A stretch of 5,147 bases of DNA. Origin: Bacteroidota bacterium. GTDB lineage: Bacteria > Bacteroidota > Bacteroidia > Bacteroidales > WCHB1-69. The notes below the pieces were generated by a model, which was not told the DNA's origin, made no database searches, and worked only from the letters and a program-made list of their open reading frames with translations. Location: contig JAEWUL010000204.1 of the NCBI GenBank assembly GCA_023459435.1, forward strand, positions 1 through 5,147. The letters run 5' to 3'. The position numbers and the translations under genes are program-made. Of the stretch, positions 1 to 5,147 are shown piece after piece. The first letter of the stretch is position 1. Each line of letters opens with the position of its first letter.

Positions 1-361
1 AACATTTACAGTTACACAAGGAGACCTGGAACAGGTAAAAGGAATTTTTACCAGAACATTTGGTAACCCACAGGGAACAGGGGGAATCATTGTTTGGGAA
101 AAAATTAAGATCCCCGGTATCAAGCAAAAGTTGAGACTTATATTACATGATGGAGTGATGACAAAAGAGGAGGATGGCTTTTCAATTTGTTATACAAGTG
201 ATGAAAAAAACAACAAGGAAAAAATTGCCAATTTGGGAAAGGGTCAATCTAGGTACATGAATATTAAAATATTAGATATGCAAGGGGAAGAGATCATTAA
301 TTCTGATCAACTGGAAACGCTAATCAATGAATATTTATTACAGATTCTAAATAAAAAGTAA
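1..361 (+). CDS. 3' end of an unrecognised protein (partial, start outside window)
   Basis: An open frame enters from the left edge (first complete codon at 2) and ends at TAA 359-361, giving 119 residues of C-terminal sequence. It probably starts upstream of the window: there is no stop before 359 in this frame, and the only internal start near the beginning is a TTG at 131 that cuts into a plausible coding stretch. The visible protein is hydrophilic, with mixed beta-like and charged segments (TFTVTQGDLEQVKGIF near the edge, NLGKGQSRYMNIKILDM later) and an acidic, probably helical tail ending QILNKK. There is no signal peptide, membrane segment or sorting domain in the visible part, which suggests a cytoplasmic protein. 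I do not recognise the family and assign no function. The shared terminator hairpin at 423-452 lies about 60 nt after its stop, so the gene probably ends its transcription unit there. Confidence 0.7.
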   Translation, partial: TFTVTQGDLEQVKGIFTRTFGNPQGTGGIIVWEKIKIPGIKQKLRLILHDGVMTKEEDGFSICYTSDEKNNKEKIANLGKGQSRYMNIKILDMQGEEIINSDQLETLINEYLLQILNKK

Positions 362-422
362 TCTCTACCAAGCAGTTTCTCATAAATATGATTTTATAGG
401 ATCTGTTCAGTTAAAAGAAACA

Positions 423-452
423 AAAAGGCCTGAACGTTTGTTCAGGCCTTTT
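423..452 (-). terminator. Rho-independent terminator, apparently bidirectional, after tRNA-Phe
   Basis: The arms 423-435 (AAAAGGCCTGAAC) and 440-452 (GTTCAGGCCTTTT) are perfect reverse complements, forming a 13-bp stem with a 4-nt loop (436-439). Read on the minus strand, the hairpin begins one nucleotide past the tRNA-Phe discriminator base and ends in TTTTTGTTTC, a good U-rich tail. Read on the plus strand it follows the upstream partial gene and ends in TTTTG, a shorter tail. The minus-strand gene is therefore the better-supported client, but the hairpin could stop transcripts from both sides and keep plus-strand readthrough from running antisense into the tRNA. Confidence 0.85.
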
Positions 453-453
453 G

Positions 454-526
<73 letters not shown>

Positions 527-544
527 GCTCGTTGTTTGAGGGTG

Positions 545-552
545 CAAAAATA
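545..552 (-). promoter_or_regulatory. -7 promoter box for tRNA-Phe
   Basis: The minus strand reads TATTTTTG, an exact fit to the Bacteroidota primary-sigma -7 consensus TAnnTTTG. It lies 18 nt upstream of the mature tRNA 5' end, implying transcription start around 538-540 and a short 5' leader for RNase P to remove. I see no clear TTG-type -33 element at the usual spacing, so the call rests on the -7 match and its position. Confidence 0.6.
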
Positions 553-676
553 CAACTTTTTTTTGAATTATTGACCTATAACTGAAAAAAAATGATTAAA
601 ATTTTTATCTTACTGATCTTCTGAATATTATATTCTTAATAGGAGACTGATGACACAGCTTAACCAGATTTACACC

Positions 677-698
677 GTTCAACACTGTTCAACACTGT
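677..698. repeat. Short tandem repeat, 10-bp unit, about 2.2 copies
   Basis: GTTCAACACT occurs at 677-686 and again at 687-696, followed by GT of a third copy. It lies in non-coding DNA about 80 nt past the stop of the surface-protein gene. It is probably a chance or slippage duplication; no function is evident. Confidence 0.6.
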
Positions 699-777
699 GA
701 TCCCTTTAAATAAATTGCAATCCATTTTTGAATCCCAATAAATCGAAAAATCAATAAAGTCTGTAGGCCTAAGTCTA

Positions 778-2868
778 TTACCTCACCAACGTCACAGTTC
801 CAATTTTTCTAAATTCTGTTTCTGGTTGGGAGTATTTGAGGTACGTGATCACCCATGTATAGACTCCAGCAGGGATTTTAACGCCATCACGTGTACCGTC
901 CCAAGGTTCTTCGGGGTTTATTGATTGGAAAATCACGTCACCATAGCGGTTATAGATCACCAGATGATACTTTAAAACATCATTCACTTTAGGTAAAAAC
1001 AGATCGTTGACCCCATCATTGTTAGGCGTGAATGAATTAGGTACATAAAAAGCATAATTGTCCACTACAGTAATTGTTTTTATTGTATCATGGGAGCAAT
1101 TATATTGGTTGGTTACTTTCAGCAATACATTAAAAGTTTCATCACTGGTGATGTGGTAAGAATGAGTAGGATTTTCAGAAACACTCGAGGAACCATCCCC
1201 AAAACTCCAGAAGAAAGAGGTAATATTTTCACCTTCCGATTCATTGGAAAAGTTGATTGGCCTGCCATTGGTGGGCTCAGAGGGATTAAAAATAAAATCT
1301 GCAACCGGGAAATCCGAAACAAAAATATAATTCTCGTTTATGATCCAGTCTTCACAACTTCCCACATCAGCAGTTTTGGCAAAATAGGATACATTATAGT
1401 ATCCGGGTGTTTCAAATGTATAGGAAAAAGATTCATCATACAAAGTGTCACTGATCGTACCATCCTGATTTGAAATAATAAACATAAAACTGGCAAACTC
1501 AGGAACAGTAGTAGAAGTAAATCGGATTGTTAAAGGAGCACACCCTGTTGTTTTATCCGCTAAAAAAGATGCTTGTGGCATCTCTGTCACATTAACTGTA
1601 ATAGTAGCAGTATCTCTTCTACAATTGATGTCGTCAGTTGCAATTACAGTGTACACAATAGAATCCGTGATGGTACAGTTGGGAGATAATGTATTGGTTT
1701 CAGCCAAATGAGTGGAAGGGATCCAAGTGATGTTGTGAATAGCGCCTCCTCCGGTTTCATTTACTTGTATGGAATTGACCTGATCACAACTATTGATGAT
1801 CTGATCCTCTAAAATGATGGGAAAGTTATCCCGAAGGTAATAGGTTAGAGTATCGAGTCTTGGATCCTCAAAGGAGCAAGTTTCTAAAGTGATAAGCAAT
1901 TTAAGTGTTTTCACTTCCCCCGGTGCAAAAACAGCGGTTTCCGGTACTTTGATCACCATATAGGTACTTAAAGAATCTGCAGGGATATGAAAAATGGCTT
2001 CATTGGTAGTCATTTGTGTAAATTGATGCGTAGAAGGATGAATATAGTAGATCTCATAATCCTGATTTAGAACCACACCCGGGTTCGGGATATTGTTGTT
2101 GCTGAGCGTAAAAACATATGGTCTGCTGGGGTCGCGTCTGGAAAGATTGAACAAAACAGTGTCTCTGTTACAGGCTCTTATCAAAGTGTCATTGTTATTC
2201 AATGTAAAATTATGATTGGTTTCTATAGTGGGTGCCATAAAACTACCCTCTTTGATAAATACACCTGAGTCGTAGGAGTTATCAGAGACATTCGCTACAC
2301 CTAATTTCATGTGGTAATCCTGACAATAAGCAACCCTGGTTTTGGCTAATAGCCCCGATCTTTGACCATCAATGGCATGAGGGCTATTGGCGGGAATTAC
2401 GGTAAAACCATCAAACTGAATCCCTGCAGTACCGGTAGGTACATTGCAATAAAAACTGGAATAGGCTAGACTTCCTGCTGGTGGGGTGCAGTTGGAAAGA
2501 TTTCCTGAAGCCCCAACAGAACCAGAGTTGAGATTATTGATCGTAACAGGGAGGGTCGTCCCAGGAATCAAGGCAATATTCCATGTTTCAATCACACCGG
2601 TTACAGGATTTGGCCCTGTAACAAAAAAACCAAAAACATCATTATAATTGGAACATGCATATTCAGGATATTCTTCTGATGCAAAAATATATTCAAATTG
2701 AACATCCCCGGAGATTGAAAAAAAATCAAACTCCAATTTTGCTAAACCACCTAAATTTATTGGTGTCAATGATTGTAAATCTGCATCCGTAACACCATCA
2801 ACTATAGAACTTGTTTGGCTTCCGGATGTGTTAGGGCCGGGTGCAACTGTTATGGCGCCTGTTGTCAT
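778..2868 (-). CDS. T9SS-exported surface protein, main part: choice-of-anchor L, PKD and type B sorting domains (5' end split off by frameshift)
   Basis: This frame gives 696 residues from ATG 2868 to TAA at 778-780, but that ATG is not the true start. The frame is open upstream to 2961, and the missing N-terminus lies in another frame (2894-3148). Joined, the protein is 789 residues. Numbered from ATG 2868, residues 1-210 are most of a choice-of-anchor L domain (FASEEYPEY 62-70, NDVFGFF 76-82, NIALIPG 97-103, then KLGVANVSDNSYDSGVFIKE). Residues 218-345 are an unassigned beta-rich segment. Residues 350-428 resemble an Ig-like Bacteroidota repeat (TWIPSTHL, YTVIATDD). Residues 431-515 are a degenerate PKD-like domain, and 521-602 a canonical one with WSFGDG at 554-559 and NPTHSY at 566-571. 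Residues 607-696 are a gliding-motility-type C-terminal domain (VPNSFTPNNDGVNDLF, YNRYGDVIF, PWDGTRDG, PAGVYTW), the type B signal for T9SS. Such proteins are secreted or cell-surface, often adhesin-like. The ligand is unknown, and function as written is doubtful because this part lacks a signal peptide. Confidence 0.9.
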   Translation of the reverse strand: MTTGAITVAPGPNTSGSQTSSIVDGVTDADLQSLTPINLGGLAKLEFDFFSISGDVQFEYIFASEEYPEYACSNYNDVFGFFVTGPNPVTGVIETWNIALIPGTTLPVTINNLNSGSVGASGNLSNCTPPAGSLAYSSFYCNVPTGTAGIQFDGFTVIPANSPHAIDGQRSGLLAKTRVAYCQDYHMKLGVANVSDNSYDSGVFIKEGSFMAPTIETNHNFTLNNNDTLIRACNRDTVLFNLSRRDPSRPYVFTLSNNNIPNPGVVLNQDYEIYYIHPSTHQFTQMTTNEAIFHIPADSLSTYMVIKVPETAVFAPGEVKTLKLLITLETCSFEDPRLDTLTYYLRDNFPIILEDQIINSCDQVNSIQVNETGGGAIHNITWIPSTHLAETNTLSPNCTITDSIVYTVIATDDINCRRDTATITVNVTEMPQASFLADKTTGCAPLTIRFTSTTVPEFASFMFIISNQDGTISDTLYDESFSYTFETPGYYNVSYFAKTADVGSCEDWIINENYIFVSDFPVADFIFNPSEPTNGRPINFSNESEGENITSFFWSFGDGSSSVSENPTHSYHITSDETFNVLLKVTNQYNCSHDTIKTITVVDNYAFYVPNSFTPNNDGVNDLFLPKVNDVLKYHLVIYNRYGDVIFQSINPEEPWDGTRDGVKIPAGVYTWVITYLKYSQPETEFRKIGTVTLVR

Positions 2869-2893
2869 TACAATGCCACTCGATATTGGAAAA

Positions 2894-3148
2894 TCAGGAT
2901 AATTGGGTCCGTTCGTGAATCTTCCAATTTTGGAGCTGGTGCTGTTTGGGAAGTGCAGTTGCTAAATTATTAAAAGTGCCGTTGGTGATATAAACCCCTG
3001 AAATATGAGGAGGTAATACCAAAACATTGTTGATTAATTGGGTTGGTGTCCATCCATTTGGGCTTTGAACACTAATTTGGGCCTTCGTAACATGGATGCA
3101 AAATATCAATAAGGGTAGCAAAAACGGAATAATAAATCTTTTTTTCAT
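2894..3148 (-). CDS. 5' fragment of the same surface-protein gene: signal peptide and start of choice-of-anchor L domain
   Basis: ATG at 3148-3146 opens 84 codons ending at TGA 2896-2894. I prefer this start to the in-frame ATG at 3172 because it puts MKKR directly before a hydrophobic core (FIIPFLLPLLIFCIHV) and an AQ cleavage site (TKA|Q), a typical Bacteroidota Sec signal peptide. A cysteine lies in the core, but LIFC is a poor lipobox, so a lipoprotein is unlikely. The mature sequence continues with TPTQLINNVLVLPPHISG and GVYITNGTFNNLATALP, matching the usual beginning of choice-of-anchor L domains. After ALP (residue 67) the translation turns non-homologous (KQHQLQNWK) and stops. In the next frame it continues sensibly as NSTSSKIGRFTNGP and joins the 778-2868 frame. 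This is best read as the broken beginning of that gene, not an independent small protein. Confidence 0.8.
   Translation of the reverse strand: MKKRFIIPFLLPLLIFCIHVTKAQISVQSPNGWTPTQLINNVLVLPPHISGVYITNGTFNNLATALPKQHQLQNWKIHERTQLS
2945..2950 (-). other. Frameshift site (+1) splitting the surface-protein gene
   Basis: On the minus strand the upstream frame reads CTT CCC AAA CAG. Removing one C of the CCC run (2948-2950) or one A of the AAA run (2945-2947) gives L-P-N-S and then an uninterrupted frame to 778. The shift must lie between the downstream frame's upstream stop (TAG at 2964-2962) and the upstream frame's TGA (2896-2894). The protein sense of both sides puts it here. The 2371-nt span from 3148 to 778 equals 790 codons plus one base, consistent with a single inserted nucleotide. 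A real mutation, an assembly error and ribosomal frameshifting all fit; the sequence cannot separate the first two. Confidence 0.75.
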
Positions 3149-3307
3149 ATATGAACAGGAATAGAGTAACATTAAAAATTAATATTATCAATTAGATAGA
3201 TGAATTTTTTTTAATATCGTTGCTTTAATTTGATAAAAAAAGTGTAGTTTTTAGGTAGATAATTGAAATAGGGCAATAAAATCAGATAAAATTCAATTTA
3301 TAGGTTG

Positions 3308-3315
3308 CAAAGATA
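3308..3315 (-). promoter_or_regulatory. -7 promoter candidate for the surface-protein gene
   Basis: The minus strand reads TATCTTTG, an exact match to TAnnTTTG and the only such match I find between the gene start and tatD on this strand. No clear TTG -33 element appears about 20 nt upstream, and the box lies 160 nt from the start codon, so this is a moderate call. Confidence 0.45.
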
Positions 3316-3342
3316 AAAAATTTGAGGATAACTTTAACTTTT

Positions 3343-3376
3343 TTTGGAATAAAATAGATATTTTTCAATACTTTTG
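3343..3376 (+). promoter_or_regulatory. Promoter of tatD (-33 TTTG and -7 TACTTTTG)
   Basis: TACTTTTG at 3369-3376 fits the -7 consensus TAnnTTTG, and TTTG at 3343-3346 lies 22 nt before it, at the upper end of reasonable spacing for a -33 element. Transcription would start around 3381-3384, leaving a leader of only about ten A-rich bases before ATG 3393 and no Shine-Dalgarno sequence, a common arrangement in Bacteroidota. Confidence 0.6.
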
Positions 3377-3392
3377 CACTAAAAAATCAAAT

Positions 3393-4166
3393 ATGAGCTT
3401 TATTGATACCCATAGTCACCTTTATCCAGAATATTATCCTTCTACGTTTGATGAAATTGTTTCAAGATCTATCCAGGCTGATGTGACTAAAGTGTTGCTC
3501 CCTTGTGTATCGTCTCAAACGGTAACAGATCTTTTTTTAGCTGCAGAAAAGTATCCACAACATCTTTTTCCGATGATCGGTTTGCATCCAACAGATGTTC
3601 TGGAAGATTTTCAATCAGAATTAAAAAAACTAGAGCAACATATTTCTGATAAGAGGGTGGTAGCCATTGGTGAGATTGGTATTGATCTTTATCACGACAA
3701 AACCTACATTGATAATCAGCTGATTGCCTTTGAACAACAGTTGGGCTGGGCTATTGATATGAAGTTACCTTTATCGATCCATGTAAGAGATGGTTTCTCA
3801 GAAGCAATACAAGTGCTAAAAAAGTTCAACGGAACCCCATTTTCAGGTGTTTTTCACTGTTTTTCCGGTGGAATTCAGGAAGCCAGATGGGTGATAGATA
3901 ATGGATTTCTATTAGGAATAAGTGGTGTTGTAACATTCAAAAAGAATAAGCTTCAGGATCTGATAAAAGAGGTTGGGCTGGATCATATTGTGCTGGAAAC
4001 AGATGCTCCATTTCTAGCGCCTGAACCTTATAGAGGTAAACAAAATGAGAGTGGATACATTCCTTTGATTGCTCAAAAAATAGCAACTATTTTTGAAACC
4101 GATATCCACGAAGTGATGCAAAAAACAACCGCTAATGCGGAACGGATCTTCCCTAAGATTGTTTAG
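3393..4166 (+). CDS. tatD: TatD-family metal-dependent hydrolase (putative DNase)
   Basis: This is a cytoplasmic TIM-barrel hydrolase of the TatD/YcfH/YabD family. Characterised members are divalent-metal DNases, with 3'-5' exonuclease activity linked to DNA repair and quality control in E. coli TatD. The 257 residues match the family's usual length. The expected metal and active-site motifs are all present and in order: DTHSH at 5-9 (H7, H9), GLHP at 63-66, GEIGID at 93-98 (E94), IHVRD at 129-133 (H130), HCFSG at 155-159 (H155) and ETDAP at 202-206 (D204), followed by PYRGK at 212-216. I chose ATG 3393 because the first metal motif follows within five residues and the promoter ends about 15 nt upstream. 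It diverges from the surface-protein gene and overlaps the convergent udk by 4 nt. Family membership is near certain, but paralogues (tatD, ycfH, yabD) cannot be told apart here, so the symbol is approximate. Confidence 0.95.
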   Translation: MSFIDTHSHLYPEYYPSTFDEIVSRSIQADVTKVLLPCVSSQTVTDLFLAAEKYPQHLFPMIGLHPTDVLEDFQSELKKLEQHISDKRVVAIGEIGIDLYHDKTYIDNQLIAFEQQLGWAIDMKLPLSIHVRDGFSEAIQVLKKFNGTPFSGVFHCFSGGIQEARWVIDNGFLLGISGVVTFKKNKLQDLIKEVGLDHIVLETDAPFLAPEPYRGKQNESGYIPLIAQKIATIFETDIHEVMQKTTANAERIFPKIV

Positions 4167-4780
4167 TCCAGAATTCCAAGTGTTTGTTTGATTTTTGAAG
4201 TGAGTATATCTACCCCTTTTTCATTATGACCACCAACAGGGATGATAATATCTGCCAATCTTTTGGTTGGTTCAATGAACATCTCATGCATCGGTTTTAC
4301 ATACGTTTCATAATGTTTGATCGATTTGTCCAAGCCTCTTCCTCTCTCATTCACATCTCTTTGGATGATTCTAATGATCCTGTCATCAGCTCCGGTATCT
4401 ACAAAAACCTTTAAATCCAAAAGATCACAAAGTTCAGGACATGTAAAGATGAGAATCCCCTCCACAATAAGTACTTCCCCGGGTTCTACAGGGCTCGTTT
4501 CTTTGCTCCTACTACATGTTACATAAGAATAAATGGGCATCTGAATCGTTTCTCCCTGTTGAAGTTTAATGATATCATTTACCAATAATGAAAATTCAAT
4601 GGATGATGGATGATCAAAATTGATCTGTTCCCTTTCCTCCTGCGTCAAATGTCCGTTATCCCAATAATAAGCATCCTGAGACAAAACACTCACTTTATCT
4701 GATGATAGGGCTTGGATCACTTTCTTAACAACCGATGTTTTTCCTGAACCGGATCCCCCGGCGATACCAATGATATACAT
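4163..4780 (-). CDS. udk: Uridine kinase
   Basis: Uridine kinase phosphorylates uridine and cytidine to UMP and CMP with ATP or GTP in cytoplasmic pyrimidine salvage. The 205 residues are close to the family's usual length (about 210). Visible motifs are the P-loop GGSGSGKT at 8-15, SQDAYY at 34-39 with the probable catalytic Asp36, NFDHP at 54-58, PIYSY at 82-86 in the nucleoside-binding region, IVEGIL at 105-110 after a Walker B-like beta strand, the lid arginines around RDVNERGR (141-148), and the C-terminal signature YVKPMHEMFIEPTKR (160-174). All key residues appear intact. ATG 4780-4778 is chosen because the P-loop begins at residue 8, as in homologues. The gene stands alone: it is divergent from the gene at 4865, and its TAA (4165-4163) overlaps the end of convergent tatD. 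Confidence 0.97.
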   Translation of the reverse strand: MYIIGIAGGSGSGKTSVVKKVIQALSSDKVSVLSQDAYYWDNGHLTQEEREQINFDHPSSIEFSLLVNDIIKLQQGETIQMPIYSYVTCSRSKETSPVEPGEVLIVEGILIFTCPELCDLLDLKVFVDTGADDRIIRIIQRDVNERGRGLDKSIKHYETYVKPMHEMFIEPTKRLADIIIPVGGHNEKGVDILTSKIKQTLGILD

Positions 4781-4797
4781 ATTCTGAAATTAAAGTA

Positions 4798-4805
4798 CAA
4801 AGATA
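4798..4805 (-). promoter_or_regulatory. -7 promoter candidate for udk
   Basis: The minus strand reads TATCTTTG, an exact match to TAnnTTTG, 18 nt upstream of the udk ATG. This predicts a leader of roughly ten bases with no Shine-Dalgarno sequence. The -33 element is not evident. Confidence 0.55.
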
Positions 4806-4836
4806 CAAAATGGAATGATATGAAAGGAATTTTAGC

Positions 4837-4844
4837 TATTTTTG
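4837..4844 (+). promoter_or_regulatory. -7 promoter candidate for the gene at 4865
   Basis: The plus strand reads TATTTTTG, an exact match to TAnnTTTG, 21 nt upstream of ATG 4865. It stands about 30 nt from the opposing udk box, so the two divergent promoters share the 84-nt gap. No clear -33 element is visible. Confidence 0.5.
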
Positions 4845-4864
4845 TCGCTCAATTTTTTTTCAAA

Positions 4865-5147
4865 ATGACAAAATCAGAATTTATAGACCGGTATATTTAT
4901 TGTTTTGAATACGATTTTGCAAATATAAATCGGGATAAGATTATTGCAGAAAACACACAATCTTATCTATTCGATGTATTAAAAGATGGTATTGAGTATG
5001 CTGTTTTATCTCCAACTCTTCAAAAATCTGAATATTATGCTTATCTTTATGAAAGAGGATCTGTTGCACGCCAGCAAATTGTGTTCCGGTGTGCCTATAT
5101 TATGGAAAAGATCTATTTTTCCGATCCAGATATTATCAATCATCCTG
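4865..5147 (+). CDS. 5' end of an unrecognised protein (partial, runs off window)
   Basis: ATG at 4865 opens a frame with no stop through the window edge, giving 94 complete codons. The visible protein starts MTKSEFIDRYIYCFEYDF and continues through alternating helical-looking stretches rich in Tyr, Phe and Glu, including YAYLYERGSVARQQIVF and CAYIMEKIYF. There is no signal peptide or membrane segment, so it is probably cytoplasmic and mostly alpha-helical; a helical-repeat fold is possible, but I cannot name a family. Start choice is supported by a -7 promoter box 21 nt upstream and by an A/T-rich leader like those of the neighbouring genes. It is transcribed divergently from udk. No function is assigned. 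Confidence 0.75.
   Translation, partial: MTKSEFIDRYIYCFEYDFANINRDKIIAENTQSYLFDVLKDGIEYAVLSPTLQKSEYYAYLYERGSVARQQIVFRCAYIMEKIYFSDPDIINHP

Larger units (their letters stand above)
527..777. other. Intergenic region between tRNA-Phe and the surface-protein gene
   Basis: This is about 250 nt of AT-rich sequence lying upstream of tRNA-Phe and downstream of the minus-strand surface-protein gene. It holds the tRNA promoter box (545-552), a small tandem repeat (677-698) and an 8-bp palindrome TAGGCCTA at 764-771. I see no convincing open reading frame, and no stem-loop with a T-run that would clearly terminate the surface-protein transcript. Confidence 0.6.
3149..3392. other. Divergent intergenic region between the surface-protein gene and tatD
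   Basis: This stretch of about 244 nt is very AT-rich and separates two divergent genes. It holds one -7 promoter candidate for each direction (3308-3315 minus, 3369-3376 plus), placed back to back around a T-rich tract near 3338-3345. The minus-strand candidate implies an untranslated leader of roughly 150 nt for the surface protein. I see no operator-like dyad or riboswitch structure in that leader. Confidence 0.6.

Noticed and set aside
764..771. Palindrome TAGGCCTA as a terminator of the surface-protein gene
   Set aside because: It is an 8-bp palindrome with no loop and no following T-run, so it does not resemble an intrinsic terminator.
1119..1322. Minus-strand 67-codon frame inside the surface-protein gene
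   Set aside because: It overlaps the PKD domains in another frame of the same strand and has no independent signal.
1090..1473. Plus-strand open frame of 127 codons inside the surface-protein gene
   Set aside because: It lies antisense to the well-supported PKD and Ig-like region. Its composition is that of a shadow frame, and it has no promoter box or recognisable motif.
2945..2950. Phase variation of the surface protein through a homopolymer run
   Set aside because: The runs are only three bases each, too short for the high-frequency slipped-strand mispairing typical of phase-variable loci.
3125..3148. Lipoprotein signal peptide on the surface protein
   Set aside because: The only cysteine in the hydrophobic core is preceded by LIF, not a proper lipobox, and a TKA|Q Sec cleavage site follows.
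4226..4526. Two plus-strand open frames within udk
   Set aside because: Both are antisense to conserved uridine kinase motifs and show no protein-family features.

Overview
The window looks like an ordinary chromosomal segment from a low-GC member of the Bacteroidota, most likely the Flavobacteriales or a close relative. Three things point there. A large surface protein combines a choice-of-anchor L domain, PKD-type domains and a type B sorting domain of the type IX secretion system (T9SS). Sequences fitting the Bacteroidota -7 promoter consensus TAnnTTTG lie upstream of five genes. Start codons lack Shine-Dalgarno sequences and sit in A/T-rich leaders. Species cannot be assigned from the sequence alone.

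Layout, left to right: (1) the 3' end of an unrecognised plus-strand gene (to 361); (2) a 13-bp perfect terminator hairpin (423-452) shared by that gene and a minus-strand tRNA-Phe(GAA) (454-526), with a -7 promoter box behind the tRNA; (3) about 250 nt of non-coding DNA with a small tandem repeat; (4) a long minus-strand gene (778-3148) for a secreted, T9SS-exported adhesin-like protein, broken into two frames by a +1 frameshift near 2945-2950; (5) an AT-rich divergent intergenic region (3149-3392) with back-to-back promoter candidates; (6) a plus-strand TatD-family metal-dependent hydrolase (3393-4166); (7) a minus-strand uridine kinase, udk (4163-4780), whose 3' end overlaps that of tatD by 4 nt; (8) a short divergent promoter region; (9) the 5' end of an unrecognised plus-strand gene (4865 to the window edge).

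The genes do not form one pathway. TatD and uridine kinase are housekeeping functions (nucleic acid quality control or turnover, and pyrimidine salvage), tRNA-Phe serves translation, and the large protein is a cell-surface or secreted product. Genes mostly alternate in strand and appear to be single-gene transcription units.

The most notable observation is the frameshift in the surface protein. It separates the signal peptide from the remaining 696 residues, so the protein as written could not be exported. Restoring one base gives a continuous 789-residue protein with a coherent domain order. I found no mobile element, CRISPR array, toxin-antitoxin pair or defence system, and I do not claim a novel system.
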